64,000 nucleotides of DNA from Cephalotus follicularis (GCA_001972305.1 BDDD01000437.1:1-64000), one strand, 5' to 3'; positions 33,444 to 46,660 are shown, counted from the stretch's first letter. Numbers and translations are program-made. Notes: generated by a model not told the origin, from the letters alone.

Positions 33444-35938
33444 TGTTGGGAACGCTCGGCCTGAGTGCAGTGGAAGACTTTACAATTCGGACTTAGGGGT
33501 TAAGGGCCAATTAACTTTAAAATTCTATCAATTGGTTAATCCCCAAGCAATGGGATGCCCTAACCAATGTCCAAAAGGTCCCAATAAATTCCGAGGAATA
33601 TCTAATCAACATCCAATTAAACCGAAACCATAAACCCAAGCATTGGGCATAACGGGTTGATGAAGTTAGGGTTGCCATAAACCCTAGAGTTGGACATTAA
33701 CAATGGCTCACAAGGTATAACACACAAAAACCCTAGCCACAACCCAATCAACCCTCACCCACATCATCCTTAACCATAAGAGATGATACACAAAGCTACG
33801 TAAGGGAACCATAGAGGTTTTGGTAAGGGTTTCACACACCCACATCAAGACCCACTGCCATGACACCACAAGAGGGGGAAGAAACAGATTCTTACCTGAG
33901 GTGAAGACTCCTTCCTTCAAGAAATCTCCCACTACACTTTGTCCTAAAAAACCCAAGCTCCACCAAGTGAATCCTCAAGCCACGTATGATGAGGATGAAG
34001 GCCAAGTGTTTAAACCTAGTCTAAATCAATCTAGGCAAAGATAAGAAGTAGTGTGCAAGTTATTTCCACCTATTATGACGTTTGAGTGGTGAAAGGAGGC
34101 TTGGAAATGGATGTTTTAACGCACCAGGCGACACAGGCATCGATGCGTAGGCGATAGGCGTCGACGCGTACAAGAGCAGGTAGAAGAGATCGCACGCAAT
34201 GGAAGAGAGAGAAAGAAAGAGTCAAAGTTGTGTGTTCAGGAAGTTTCTCTCAAACTATTTATAGTGCTGATTTTCTCTCCTCTTGGCGTCAACGTGCACG
34301 CAAGCCGTTGACGTGTATGCGTCTCACATTATGAAATGGCGTCAACGCCAGAGATAATATGAGACAGGTGAGTAGTGTCATTTGTCCTCGCGTCAATGCC
34401 AAAAGCCCATGGCGTCAACGCGTAAAGCCCCTGGTTTTTCCAGTGTTAACGCAATGCTCTCCATAGTGTTAACGCCCAGCGGACTTTCTAGTTTAGACGT
34501 CGAAGTGATGTCCTCTTGGCATCAACATGTAAAGCTACTAGTTTTTTCAGTGTTAACGCAATCACTTCGTGTCAACACCCAGCAATCCAACTAGACATAG
34601 GCATCAACGCATACTCATAGCGTCAATGCCAAAGACAAAGAACAATCACTTCTCATTTCCAGAAAAGCCTTCGCATTGAATATTTCATCATGGCATTGCA
34701 TGGACCTAAATCCATGCAAATGAAATGCTCACTAGCCAAGCAACATCTTCCCTGATGTTGTCCTTTCACTAAATGATATGTGTCCCGCCACATATCAACC
34801 AGTTCAAAGTCAGGTAGAACCCGAAAGCATGTCATTATCCGGTATGATGATAAATTCCCAGTACACCCCGTCATCTGGTACGAGCATTCTAACAGTACAC
34901 CAACTATCAAAGCACCCTCGGTGTGAGCACCAGTCACCCCCAGATCCGTGTATCACCACGTCTATCAATAATGATCTGAATAGCCATTCACTTTATCCAG
35001 TCATTGGCATATGTGTCATGTTTCCCTCGTCATATATGACTCCGATCACAGCCTAGGGTTTGGATGAATGTCACCCCTAGTAGTGCTGTGATAGCTATGA
35101 ATCTATGATCCAACTGAGACTATCGATGGACCTCCCATGGGAATCTCTTGTTCCCAGTCCACCTATGCTTGATCAGGACTTTTAAGTCTGCAACGTACAT
35201 AGACAAATAGAGTCGGTCACCCTCTGCCCGGGTGTGACGATCCCATCTTGCGCACTCGCCCATACATCTCAATGCTACTCCCACAAGACCCAAAGACAAC
35301 CCTTTTTCCAGCACCTGGCTAGTGCTGGGGAGGGCAGAAATAACAGTCAAGCAGTCACCATACAATGCATGCTAGTCGCTCAGGTCAATGGAGAGAATGC
35401 AGGCTATAGACCTACTAGTCACCATAGACTATACACTACCGAGAACATAGGAATCCTATTGACATTGGGTATAGACTATCCAAATAGGTTTCCTATTGGT
35501 GGGTCAGTCAGTGTCCTGCTCTCTAGCATACACCTTACATTCAGCTTTAGGGATTACCCCAATTGGTTACGAGATAACCAAACTCCACTGATAACCCGGG
35601 AGCAAGCTTTACGTGACAAGTCTTCATGGTTCATCAATGGCCCTTAAGAAAGTGAACCTATGACTTGGAACATTTGTCACAGGGAATAAGGATCTTATTC
35701 TCATAGCCCTCTCGGGAAGAGATCCAACCCTTTGAACGTGACAGGATGCTATTATGGCATACAGTTAATTACGTATAATTAGTCTGTTCCTTTTGGTTGG
35801 TTGGGATGAGCCACATAGCTTTGCCAATATATAAAGATGCACATAGAATATAAAAAGAATTTAGAATTGTATTAAATTAAGAGTGTTTACATACAAATGA
35901 GCCATATGATGGCATACAGAGACACTCCTAATCCAACA
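33444..35938 (-). repeat. 3' LTR of the Angela-like element
   Basis: 2,495 bases, minus strand TGTTGGATTAGG...GTTCCCAACA, perfect TG..CA ends. Holds the GTCGAC-type array at 34110-34635. Confidence 0.88.
34110..34635. repeat. GTCGAC/GTCAACGC array in Angela LTR
   Basis: About fifteen motifs: gcatcgatgcg, ggcgtcgacgcg, gcgtcaacgtg, ggcgtcaacgcc, gtgttaacgc, gacgtcgaag, gcatcaacgc. Most are CpG-decay or one-step variants of gcgtcgacgc. The counterpart in the other LTR is 42050-42353 plus 52083-52290. Confidence 0.8.
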
Positions 35939-35952
35939 ATCTCCCACTTGAC
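35939..35952 (-). other. Polypurine tract of the Angela-like element
   Basis: Minus strand tcaagtgggagat directly before TGTTGGATTAGG. Confidence 0.75.
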
Positions 35953-35989
35953 CGTATAGCCATGACGACTTATAGCCTAAGCCCATAGC

Positions 35990-36470
35990 ACTCCGATGTC
36001 TCTCTAGAACAGTGCTGATCAAGGCCTTGGTGAGTGGGTCTGCTAAGTTTGCCTCCGTGGAAACTCTCTCTAGGATAATGTCTCCTCTGTAGATGATTTT
36101 GCTAATCAGGTGATACCATCGTTGTATGTGCTTAGAGCGATGATGAGACCGGGGTTCTTTGGCTTGTGCAACAGCCCCATTGTTGTCATAGTATACCATA
36201 ACTGGACGTGCAATGGTTGGAACCACATCAAGTTCGGCAATGAACTTTCACATCCAAACAGCTTCCTTAGCGGCATTTGAGGCTACAACATATTCCGCTT
36301 CAGTCGTGGAGTCAACAGTAGTCTCCTGCTTAGAACTCCTCCAGCTCACAGCACCTCCGTTCAGGATAAAGACATATCCCGACACGGATTTGTGATAATC
36401 CAGATCACTATTGAAACTAGAGTCTGTAAAGCCCTCTAATTTCAACTCACTGTCTCCTCCATAGACCAAG
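35990..36470 (-). pseudogene. RNase H part of Angela-like pol
   Basis: EGFTDSSFNSDLDYHKSVSG, YVFILNGGAVSWRSSKQET, STTEAEYVVASNAAKEAVWM, YYDNNGAVAQAKEPRSHHRS and NLADPLTKAL. Copia RNase H with the acidic residues of the active site in view. Fossil. Confidence 0.86.
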
Positions 36471-36669
36471 AAGGTATCCTAAGTCCTTCTCAGGTATTTA
36501 AGTGCCCCATTAATGGCCTCCCAGTGTTTCTTACCTGGGTCGGACTGAAATCAACTAGCCAATCCCAAGGCGTAGGCAACATCAGGCCTAGTAGAAAGCA
36601 TGCAGTACATGATGGAGCCAACAGCCGAAGCATATTGCTGCCAACTCATACGAATCCTCTCCTCATTTG

Positions 36670-37490
36670 TCTATGGAGACATCCTCTTGGAGAGGTGAAT
36701 TCCCTGGCCAATCGGAAGAAGGCCCCGCTTGGAATTCTCAAGGCCATACTGTTTTAGCACCATGCTGATGTATTGGCTTTGGGAGAGTCCCAGTAACCTA
36801 TTAGATCTATCTCTATAGATATTTATACCCAATACATAGGATGCCTCTCCCAAATCCTTCATGGAGAAGTTCTTGGATAACCATACTTTAACGGACTGCA
36901 ACATACCCACATCATTCCCTATGATTAGTATGTCGTCCATGTAGAGTACCGAGAACGTGATATTTCCTATTTTCGGTAAACACAAGGCTCATCCACGTTT
37001 TTGATGAAACCGAAAGTCTTAACGGTCTCGTCAAAATGGATGTTGCAGCTGCGAGATGCTTGCTTAAGGCCGTAGATCGACTTTTGGAGCTTACACACTC
37101 TCTGTGGATGCTCCATGGATGTAAACCCATCAGGTTGGGACATGTAAATGTCCTCTTCAAGAAAGCCATTCAAGAACGTTGTCTTGAAATCCATTTGCCA
37201 TATCTCATAATCGTAATGAGCGGCAATAGTAAGAAATATCCGGATGGACTTAAGCATAGCGACTGGTGAGAAAGTTTCAGTATAGTCGACTCTGTGTCTT
37301 TGCCTATACCATTTCACTACCAATCTTGCTTTGTAAGTCTCTATCTTACCATCAGTGCCAATCTTCGTCTTGAAGATCCATTTGAAACCAATAGGGTTTA
37401 TACCCTCAGGTGCATCGACCAAGTTCCATACTTGGTTGGCATCCATGGAGTCCATCTCGAATAACATGGCCTCTAGCCATGCCCCGGATT
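36670..37490 (-). pseudogene. Reverse transcriptase part of Angela-like pol
   Basis: SMDANQVWNLVDAPEGINPI, GFKWIFKTKIG, YKARLVVKWYRQR, FSPVAMLKSIRI, MDFKTTFLNGFLEEDIYM, LQKSIYGLKQASRS and the catalytic YMDDILIIGND, in Copia order after integrase. Confidence 0.87.
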
Positions 37491-37789
37491 CAGTGCTCTT
37501 CACTAACTCCTTGTAGCTGATAGGCTCGTCATCATCGATGTCGTTGAGTTCCTCAGTGTCCTCAATGAGAAAGCCATATCTCTCAGGCGGGACCGAAACT
37601 CTACCTGATCTCCTCGTTAAAGGAGCGCCTAACTGAGATTCACTCTCAGGTTGGGAGCCTTCCCCAACTGTGTCTGTAGAGGGTTCAACCTCTATTTCCT
37701 CCTCATCCTGTGGGCTTTCACCAGGTGACAGCTCTCTCAGCTCCACCTTGCTCCCACTGCTCTCTGCAAGCAGGTTTTCCTTCTCTACA

Positions 37790-38650
37790 AATTTGGCAAT
37801 AAGCGATACAAAAACCTTTTGATCGCTGGGATGGTAAAAGAAGTATCCCTTGCTCTCCTTAGGATACCCCACAAACCGACAACGATCTGCTCGCACCTTT
37901 AACTTAGAAGGTTCCGCCCTTCTAACATAAGCTGGACAGCCCCAAACCCTTAAATGGTTTAGGCTGGGTTTCCTCCTAATGTACATCTCGTACGGAGTGG
38001 AGGGGACGGATTTTGAAGGAATCTGATTTAGGATGTACACCGCCGCATGTAGTGCATAAACCCAGAATGATGCAGGAAGATCCGCGAAAGACATCATGGA
38101 CCGGACCATGTTCATCAAAGTCTGATTCGTCCACTCAGAAACACCATTATGTTGTGGTGTTCCAGGAGGTGTCCATTGAGAGAGAATTCCGTTATCCCTA
38201 AGATAACCCAGGAATTCAGCAGATAGGTATTCACTACCTCGATCCAACCGGAGGACCTTGATGGGTTTACCCATTTGTTTTTCTACTTCTAGTCTGAATT
38301 CTTTGAACCTCTCAAATTCCTCAGACTTGTGTTTCATCAGAAACACATAACCATTCCGTGACAAGTCATCGGTAAAGGTGATGAAGTAGGGAAAACCTCC
38401 AATAGCATTGACCGACATAGGTCTGGAGTCGTCGGTGTGGACAAGAGCTAGTATGTCCATAACCATTTCTCCTACCCCGAAGAATGGTGATTTGGCCATC
38501 TTCCCAATAAGACATGGCTCACACTTTGGAAAGGACTCCACGTCCTGGATGCCTAAAAGACCATCCTTAACCAAGTGTGTTAGTCTACCCAGACTAGGAT
38601 GACCTAATCTACAATGCCATATGTATGAAGGGTTTACATCACTTATCTCT
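37790..38650 (-). pseudogene. Integrase part of Angela-like pol
   Basis: IWHCRLGHPSLGRLTHLVKD, CEPCLIGKMAKSPF, HTDDSRPMSVNAIGGFPYF, TFTDDLSRNGYVFLMKHKSE, LRLDRGSEYLSAEF, TPPGTPQHNGVSEW and the GCPAYVRRAEPSKL / GYPKESKGYFFYHPSDQKV C-terminal box. Closest in memory to Angela/BARE-1/RIRE1. Confidence 0.87.
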
Positions 38651-38679
38651 CGTTGTCTTTTAGTGCTTGTCCCAGTTTG

Positions 38680-39070
38680 AATTGTTAAAGCCATTTGTGC
38701 ATTAGTATTTAAAACATAGATCCCATTTTCAATGTGTCCATCACATAAAAGAACATTGTTTTGCATAAGTCTACAGCCATATGTAGAAAAAGTGAGCTCC
38801 ATGCCCATCTTATACAAATAAGAAACCGATACAACATTTATAACCAAGTTCTTTACAAAATAACAAGGATCAAGTTTAATTACATTGCCATTTCCCAAAA
38901 ACAATTCAAAAATGCCTATTGTCGTGGTATGAATCCTCGATCCATCAACTAGACGCAAGTCCAATGCTTAAGCCTCTCTCAACTGTCTAGCTCCTCTTAG
39001 CCCCTGCAAAGAGTTACAAATGATAGTACCACAACCCGAATCCAAAACCCAAGTTGAACTAACATTGATA
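38680..39070 (-). pseudogene. Protease part of Angela-like pol
   Basis: Begins STWVLDSGCGTIICNSLQGL with the DSG active site, then LVDGSRIHTTTIGIFELFLG, FVKNLVINVVSVSYLYKMG and NGIYVLNTN. Confidence 0.83.
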
Positions 39071-39099
39071 GCTAGAAAAAGCTCAATCATGAAAGTACC

Positions 39100-40020
39100 T
39101 AACCCTGAGGCACTTCTAGATTTGGAATTTTGGAACTCACTGCACTGTGATCTCCAATGCCCATGCTTCCCACAATAGAAGTAGCAGTCATTATCCTGCA
39201 GCTGACGGATCGTATCTAGAACTGATCCCCCAACCACTGGCCCCGTCGACGCAACTGGTCGTCTCCCTTTATTCTTCTTCTTCCCTTTAGGTTTCATGGG
39301 CGCCTTGCCCTTGAACTTGGATCCTCTTGATCTGCTCCCTCTCCGAGCTGTCCCGGAAGAAGTATATGGGAGAAGCATCACATCATACTTGGACCTGCCA
39401 TGGCCCATGTCTACTTTGGTCGTACGAAACATTTCCACAAGTTCAGGCATATTAGTATCCACCTTGTTCATGTGGAAATTTGTGATGAACTAGTAGTATG
39501 ATCTAGGGAGGGATGATAAAACCAGGTCAATATAGAAGTCATTGTCCATGGTAAGATCTAACTGAGCCAGCTGCTCAACAAGATATATCATCTTCAATCG
39601 ATGTACATGGACTGAAGATCCCTCAGCCATCTTCGTGCAGAAGAGCTAACGGGACAAGTTAAACCTCTCGATCCTCGACCGGGATCCATACAACTCCTGA
39701 AGGTGGAGAAGTATGGCTCCTAGGGTATCAAGCTTCTCGTGCTATCTTTGCAATTCCTAGAGCATACCTGAAATCGCTAGGCAACGAGCTTGCTCATCCT
39801 CATGTATCCATTTGGGCCTCTTGGCCTTTTTCTCTTCCGACGGGTTGGCTCCTAGTCTAGGAGGGCTCTCAGTCATGACATGAGCAAGTTTCATGATCGT
39901 GAATGCCAAGCGCAAGTTATGCTGCCAGTCCAATAAATTAGGACCCGTGAGCTTATTAGTTTCAAGTATGCATGATAGTGCTGAGCCAACAGACATTATA
40001 GCAGAATATGGTGAACACAA
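39100..40020 (-). pseudogene. gag part of the Angela-like element
   Basis: N-terminal capsid part with LTGPNLLDWQHNLRLAF and DEQARCLAISGM, a middle with conserved FHMNKVDTNMPELVEMF, a basic lysine-rich segment, and one CCHC knuckle CYFYCGKHGHWRSQC (about 39142-39186). Typical of Angela/Copia gag. Fossil with breaks. Confidence 0.8.
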
Positions 40021-41360
40021 CCTATATAAGAGGAAACAAAAGAGAGTCTATTAGAATATATTTAAATTACATTATTACCATAATACTTGGGTTTTAGAAA
40101 TTATGGTTTCTCCCACTATTCTAATCATATCCCTCACCCCATGTGGAATTCGGGAAGCCTCTTGCTTCCTATTGGGGATCGGAATCTATCTACAAAACCA
40201 TAGTCTCGACTTTGGTCGTGCAAACCATGATACCTGAATAGGTAGGTACGAGTACCAATTTACATTAGGACCTCTCGCCCATATGTAAGATCCGATACAA
40301 GATTCAGCCTCCCACCCCATATGGTCCCAACTTTGGTTGTGCAAACCATATTATCCCGGTATAAGTCAAACCCGCAATCCTCAAAGAAATAGATCCGTTT
40401 TGACACCCACACGCTTTGGCCTGTCATAGTATCAAAACATGATCATTTCCTTCCAGTGTACCTCACACTCCAGTGTACCTCACACTGAAATTGAATAGAA
40501 ATGGTCATACGAGGGACCTCATCTTTGGCTGGTGCCATCCCCAGTATATCTACACCATTCAACGAGGATTGTGGAAGGCGAACGACAGGGCAGCCATATA
40601 CCCCACTGCTTATGGAATTATTATTTGCAAGTTGGAGGGATTTAGGTCTCATATATTTTACAAAATTACCAAAAGCCGTTTTAGATTAATTTTAATCTTC
40701 CAATCTGCTTAGACGGCTTAACATGCTTGGACATGTTTTGATTGTTAAAAGAAAAACAACCATCTCATGTGTCCTAAAAGTGGCCTGACTTGGGACATAA
40801 GCTATAAGTGATCACGCGAGCCAACGTGACCACTAAGTCTTCTTAGGTGAACTAATTTAATTAACTCTATTACAATTGCTACCACGCATACATGGCCTTC
40901 AATAGGTCTTGCAATCTTCTTGATTCTCTCTTCAAACTTCATTGATCTCCTTTCTTCAATTTACAGCCGTATGTACAATTAAAAGAAAAAAAAGAAATAC
41001 AATAGAGGGAGAAGAGAAATCTACTCTAAGAAAAAGAACAAGAAAATAAATGGGCGCACGCAGACAGCTTTAAACACCGATTGAATTCCATAAATCGTAA
41101 CAAACCAATTAAATCAAACACACAGAGAAAACACAAAGCTAGCCCGAGTCCCAAGCCTACCAACATGCATAAGAAATTCAAAAATATAATCGATATATAA
41201 TTGAATAAACACGTAACAATTTGGCATTCAATGGTACGTCGATTTCATCAGCCTAAGCAACAAGCAACTCCCACTAAAAGTAGGAATACTCAAATTAGTC
41301 AAACACATATGTCACCAACCATCCACCAAACATAAAATTGAGTCTGATTGTAGTCGATTA
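40021..41360 (-). other. Long untranslated leader of the Angela-like element
   Basis: About 1.3 kb between primer site and gag with no convincing ORF. BARE/Angela-type elements are known for long leaders. It includes repeated 'actttggtYgtgcaaaccat' blocks at about 40210-40230 and 40329-40351 and a duplicated 'agtgtacctcacact' at 40453-40483. Confidence 0.6.
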
Positions 41361-41372
41361 GCTCTGATACCA
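41361..41372 (-). other. Primer-binding site of the Angela-like element
   Basis: Minus strand tggtatcagagc, exact complement-type site for initiator tRNA-Met, two bases from the 5' LTR. Confidence 0.9.
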
Positions 41373-42049
41373 CTTGTTGGGAACACTCATCCCGAGTGCA
41401 GCGGAAGACTTTATAATTCGGTCTTAGGGGTTAAGGGCCGATTAACTTTAAAATTCTCTCAATTGGTTAATCCCAAAGCAATGGGATGCCCTAACCTGAG
41501 TCTAAAAGGTACCAATAAATGCCAAGGAACATCTAATCAACATCCAATTAAACCAAAACCATAAACCTAAGCATTGGGCAGAACGGGTTGATGAAGCTAG
41601 GGTTTCCATAAACCCTACAGTTGGACACTAACAATGGCTCACAAGGTATAACACACAAAAACCCTAGGTACAGCCCAATCAACCCTCACCCACATCATCC
41701 CTAACCGTTAGAGATGACACACAAAGATACATAAGGGAACCATGGAGGTTTTGGTAAGGGTTTCACACACCCACATCAAGACCCACTGCCATGATGCCAC
41801 AAGAGGGGGAAGAAACGAATTCTTACCAGAGGTGAAGACTCCTTCCTTTAAGAAAGCTCCCTCTACACTTTGTCCTAAAAACCCCAACCTCCTCCAAGCG
41901 AATCCTCAAGCCACGTATGAGGAGGATGAAGGCCAAGGGTTTAAACCTAGTCTAAATCACTCTAGGTAAAGATAAGAAGCTGTGTGTAAGTTATGTCCAC
42001 CTATTATAACATTTGAGTGGTGAAAGGAGGCTTGAAAATTGTTACTTTA

Positions 42050-42353
42050 ACGCACCAGGCGACACAGGCGTCGACGCATAGGGGATAGGCGTCGACGAGT
42101 ACGAGAGCAGGTACAACAGATCGCATGGGATGGAAGAGAGAGAAAGAAATAGTCAAAGTTGTGTGTTCAACAAGTTTCTCTCAAACTGTTTATAGTGCTG
42201 ACTTTCTCTCCTCTTGGTGTCAACGTGTAGGAAAGGCGTCGACGTGTACGCGTCTCACATTACGAAATGGCTTCAACGCCAGAGATAATATGAAACTGGT
42301 GCGTAGTGTAATTTATCCTCGCGTCAATGCCAAAACCCCATGGTGTCAACGTG
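42050..42353. repeat. GTCGAC array, first block of the Angela 5' LTR
   Basis: ggcgtcgacgcat, ggcgtcgacgag, ggtgtcaacgtg, ggcgtcgacgtgt, gcttcaacgcc, gcgtcaatgcc and ggtgtcaacgtg. It retains more intact GTCGAC cores than the 3' LTR copy; the array continues at 52083-52290. Confidence 0.8.
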
Positions 42354-42358
42354 TAAAG
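42354..42358. repeat. Left target-site duplication (taaag) of Tekay-like element B
   Basis: taaag before TGTAACGACCCC, repeated at 52078-52082. Confidence 0.87.
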
Positions 42359-43289
42359 TGTAACGACCCCGACCCGAGCTCACTAATAGCTCAAAGCGAA
42401 CTCCGAGGATCAGTTGTGTTACGTTGGGTGTGAAACATTACATCCTTTGGTACGCTTCTCTAAAAGTACATTACAACATAAACTCATATCTTGCAACATA
42501 CATAATCTTAAATTCAAACTTTAAACATAATCATCTAATACTAAGATGTCATAACCATATCGTTGGTCTACATTTACAAAGGATCATTCTTCTACATAAA
42601 CATATATTACAGCGGAAAAACTTTATTCTTATTACATATCAAAACATTAATGCAAACATCATTGCATAGCCTTTCTTTCACAAAAACTCCTTCTTAAGAG
42701 CTTCCTCTAAGATCATAATCTCCATTCATTCATTTCCTGAAAACATTTTATTTGAAAACAACATTGAAAGGAATGAGCTCAAAATAGCTCAGTAAGGTGT
42801 TTTTATAGTAAACACATTTCATCATAACATTTTTCTAGTCAATACATATAACTAGAACATTTCGTAAAGTATATCACTTTTCTAATTACAAAATCGTAAC
42901 TAGAACATTTCATAAACGTAGAAGTCATAAAAACCTCAATGAACCCTTTACACCATTTCACCGGGGCATTGTGCACTCTCCGACTACTATCCTTACATCA
43001 CATGCATGTCCGTGAGCATCTCGCTCCATTAACATTGAGCATCTCGCTCCATTCCCCTTGGATCGCAATCCAAGGGAGGTTCATTCATCATTTACTTTGA
43101 GTGATCAGCTCAAAGCATTCATAAAAATCATTTCATAACATTTCTTTCACAATTCATAAACCTTTCTCTTCATTTGAGTTATTGATTCAAATAAAAACAG
43201 TTTTGCATAGCTTTGCTAAAACTGATAATTCATATAGAAATAAGCATTTTTAGATAAAACTTAAAACATAAACATTAAAGTAGACCTAT

Positions 43290-43720
43290 TTAAGAATTCA
43301 GAAAGCTCAGGATCATAACAATTGGTTCAGAATTGAATCCGTTATGAATTTTTGAAAGTGGCTGGTTCCATAAGAAAATAGGGCATGAGCAGTAAAATGA
43401 AACATCAATTCTCATAAAAAATTCGATAGAATTTAGAGAATCATAATACATAAAAATTAAAGAGAACATATTAAGGTTTTCAAAACATCCAACCATTTAA
43501 TTTTTCATTAAGAATCGAGCAAAATATGATTTAAAGAAGTTGCTGCATAATCTAGGAATAAAACAGTACCCGAACAACAATTTAAAACATTGATTTTCAT
43601 AAAGAAATCGATAGAATCTCGAAACATGCAAATCATAAAAGTTGAAGAGGACATCCTAACGTTTCTAGAACATCCAACTATTAAAATATTCATCAAGAAT
43701 TGAACAATATATCAATAGAA
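43290..43720. repeat. Two diverged ~185-bp tandem units in element B LTR
   Basis: Both units run through 'aacat(c/t)(a/g)att..cataaa', '(g/a)agaggaca' and 'acatccaacNatt' and end 'cat(t/c)aagaat(c/t)gaa/g'. The right-hand LTR has the same pair at about 50760-51160. Confidence 0.6.
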
Positions 43721-44124
43721 CAATCTGCTGTATAATTTTGAATCAAAACAGAGGAAGCTTTAACATGAATGGGTATAGAATTTCCTTACTTTGCTTTAAA
43801 ATTTCTTTCTCTTTTGTTCTCCCACGAATTCTCCACTTCACTCTCAGCAGGAGCACTTTCTTTCTCAGCCAAAATGACTGAGTTCAACCATCTTTTCCAT
43901 TAAATAGAAGGATTACTTGGGAGACAAGTCTTCTCCTCTTCTCACACAACTCAACTCTCTCTCTTGGCAGCCCATGTGGTCAAATTCAACCAATCCAAGT
44001 GATGAAAGTTGTTTAGTCATCTGATAACATCTCATATCATCCTCCCCTGGCCTGCCACGTGTCCAAAATTAAAGATTTTCACTCACAAAATGCCAAAAAG
44101 TCAGATTTTGCATTTTGTTTGTAG

Positions 44125-44350
44125 CTCAATGCGTCGACGTTTTCTCCATAAGCGCCGCCAGTCACGGGCTTGACCTGAGTTCTCCACTTCTATCCCGACT
44201 AAAGCACTGACGCTTTCTTACCAAGCATCACCTCTTTAAGTCTTCGTCCAAGTCAACTGACACACTTGACTTCAACGCGTCGACGTTTAAAATTAGAGCG
44301 TCGTCCGTTGCCCAAAGCGTCGACTCTTTCAATAAAACCGTCGGCGCTTT
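44125..44350. repeat. GTCGAC array in element B LTR
   Basis: gcgtcgacgttt twice, gcgtcgactctt, gcgtcgtccg, gcgccgccagt, ccgtcggcgcttt and agcactgacgctttc within about 225 bases. Counterpart at 51575-51800. Confidence 0.75.
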
Positions 44351-44437
44351 AGACATCTTTGTCAACTCTTAACCTTTTAGATTGGCGCTTTCAACATGAA
44401 ATTCATCCAAAACAAATAACCAATTTCAATTTTCTTC

Positions 44438-44550
44438 CAGGGGCGTTGCCCCCGAGTCCCTGCCCGCTGACCGGGCAGCTGGACCCCCCGTCCGCTCACC
44501 GGGGAGAGGAACCCCCGAACCCCCCGAGCGTAGGGTCATACTACGGGTCC
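44438..44550. repeat. GC-rich hairpin block in element B LTR
   Basis: Short inverted G/C runs (ggggcgttgccccc, cccgctgaccgggc, ccgctcaccgggg) in otherwise AT-rich DNA, just inside the LTR start. Repeated at 51888-51985. Confidence 0.7.
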
Positions 44551-44666
44551 CTTGAACTATTTGCCAATTTACACAATAGCAACAATTTTCCATAATTAAT
44601 ATCTTACATGGAAATTTGGGTCATTACAATCTACCCTCCTTACAAAAATTTTGTCCTCAAAATTTG

Positions 44667-45110
44667 TTATACATTAGACTTAAAAAGATGAGGGTACTCT
44701 TGTCTTATGGTGTCTTCCAATTCCCGGGTGGCTTCTTCAACTTCGTGATTTTTCCATAAAACTTTTACTAACGGAACGGTCTTGGTCCGCAGGACTTGTT
44801 CTTTGTAATCCAGTATCTCCGCTGGTTGCTCATTGTATGACAAGTCTTCATGCACTTGAATAGGCTCAACTCTTAGAACATGAGATAGGTTTGCCATATA
44901 TTTCCGTAGTAGCGATACATGGAATAAGTTGTGTACATGAGATAGACTTGGTGGCAAGGCAAGCCTATACGTAACTTCTCCTATATTTTCCAAAATCTCA
45001 TATGGTCCAATGTATCGGGGACTAAGCTTTCCCTTCTTGCCAAACCGCATCACTCCTTTCCATGGTGATACCTTGAGAAAAATGCGATCTCCCACTTCCA
45101 ACTGTAACAC
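44667..45110 (-). pseudogene. Integrase C-terminus with chromodomain, element B
   Basis: [57 protein letters not shown] and a chromodomain-like tail [20 protein letters not shown]. Chromovirus Tekay/Del hallmark. Confidence 0.84.
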
Positions 45111-46010
45111 TCATCGTCTCTTGTCCGCATAGCTCTTCTGTCTACTTTGCGCCGTTAAGAGGCATTTCCGTATTAGCTTAAGTTTTTCGGTAGTTACTTG
45201 TACCATTTTTGGTCCCAATAACTTCCGTTCTCCCACCTCTTCCCAACAGATAGGCGTTCGACATCTTCGTCCATACAGTGCTTCAAAAGGTGCCATCTGT
45301 ATGCTTGCTTGGAAACTGTTGTTGTAAGCAAACTCAATTAGAGTAACATGATGTTCCCAATTCCCTTGGAAATCTATAACACAAGCACGTAACATGTCTT
45401 CCAAAGTCTATATAGTCCGTTCTGATTGCCCGTCTGTTTGCTGATGGTACGCCGTACTGAAATTCAACCTTGTACCCAAAGCATTCTGTAAACTCTTCCA
45501 AAAGCGTGACGTGAAACGGGGATCTCGATCCGAAACGATCGATATTGGTACACCATGTAATCTGATGATCTCTTGTTCATAAACCCTTGCCAATTGGCTC
45601 AATGAATGGCTATCTTTGATTGGTAGAAAATGAGCCGAGTTGGTTAAACGATCCACAATCACCCATATTTCATTATTCCCTTTAGCGGTCCTTGGCAGTC
45701 CTGTCACGAAATCCATACTAATATGCTCCCACTTCCATTCTGGTATAGGAAGCGACTGTAAGGTTCCTTTCGGCAACTGATGCTCAGCTTTCACTTGTTG
45801 ACAAACAAGACATCTTGACACAAAGTCCGCCATTTCTCTTTTCATATTATTCCACCAATAGAGATCTTGTAAATCTCTATACATCTTTGTACTTCCAGGG
45901 TGTACAGAGAAATTTGAACTATGTGCTTCCATCATTAGTTCCTCTTTCAATTCTGCCTGAGCTGGAACACATAATCTTGTATCGAATCTCAATACGTTGT
46001 CGGCTCCCAA
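45111..46010 (-). pseudogene. Integrase part of element B
   Basis: [20 protein letters not shown] and [16 protein letters not shown] (zinc region), [52 protein letters not shown], then EFAYNNSFQASI and PFEALYGRRCRTPICW. Confidence 0.86.
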
Positions 46011-46235
46011 GTTGAAGCGCGATACTTTTCCATTCTTTACTCCCTCTGCTATTTCCTCAAATTCGAAGTCCTCAAACTAACTTTGCTTTATTCTTTCCAC
46101 TAGAGAAGGTTGTGCTATGACTTGAAATAGGGAAGCCCCTTCTTCTTGTCTTATCACTTCCAAGTTCATCCGTTGGAAATCTCTTATCAATTCTTCCTAT
46201 GTAGGGATCATCATCACCAAGTTCCCCGTACTTTT

Positions 46236-46660
46236 TCAACTTAGGGCATCTGCCACAACATTCGCTTTACCCGGATGGTATTGAATGGTGCAATCGTAAT
46301 CTTTGATAAGCTCTAACCATCTCATTTGCCTCATGTTTAACTCCTTTTGGGTGAAAATATACTTGAGGCATTTGTGGTCGGTGAAGATTGCGCACTTCGC
46401 CCCATATAGATAGTGTCTCCAAATCTCTAGTGCGAAGATAACTGCGGCCAATTCTAAATCATGCGTAGGATAATTCTGTTCATGTGTTTTAAGCTGTCTG
46501 GAAGCATAGGCAATCACTTTTCCTTGTTGCATCAGCACGCAACCAAGTCCTTTGTGAGTTGCATCACTATACACCACAAAACTTTCTGATTCCGTCGATA
46601 ATGCTAATATCGGGGCATTCATCAGTCTTTCTTTCAACTCCAAGAAACTCTTCTCGCATT
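46236..46660 (-). pseudogene. RNase H part of element B
   Basis: [80 protein letters not shown] and [14 protein letters not shown]. Confidence 0.86.

Larger units (their letters stand above)
42359..44628 (-). repeat. 3' LTR of element B
   Basis: Plus-strand ends TGTAACGACC...GGTCATTACA. Contains a tandem 'gagcatctcgctccatt' pair (about 43014-43052), two diverged copies of a ~185-bp unit (43290-43700), a GTCGAC array (44125-44350) and a GC-rich hairpin block (44438-44550). Confidence 0.88.
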
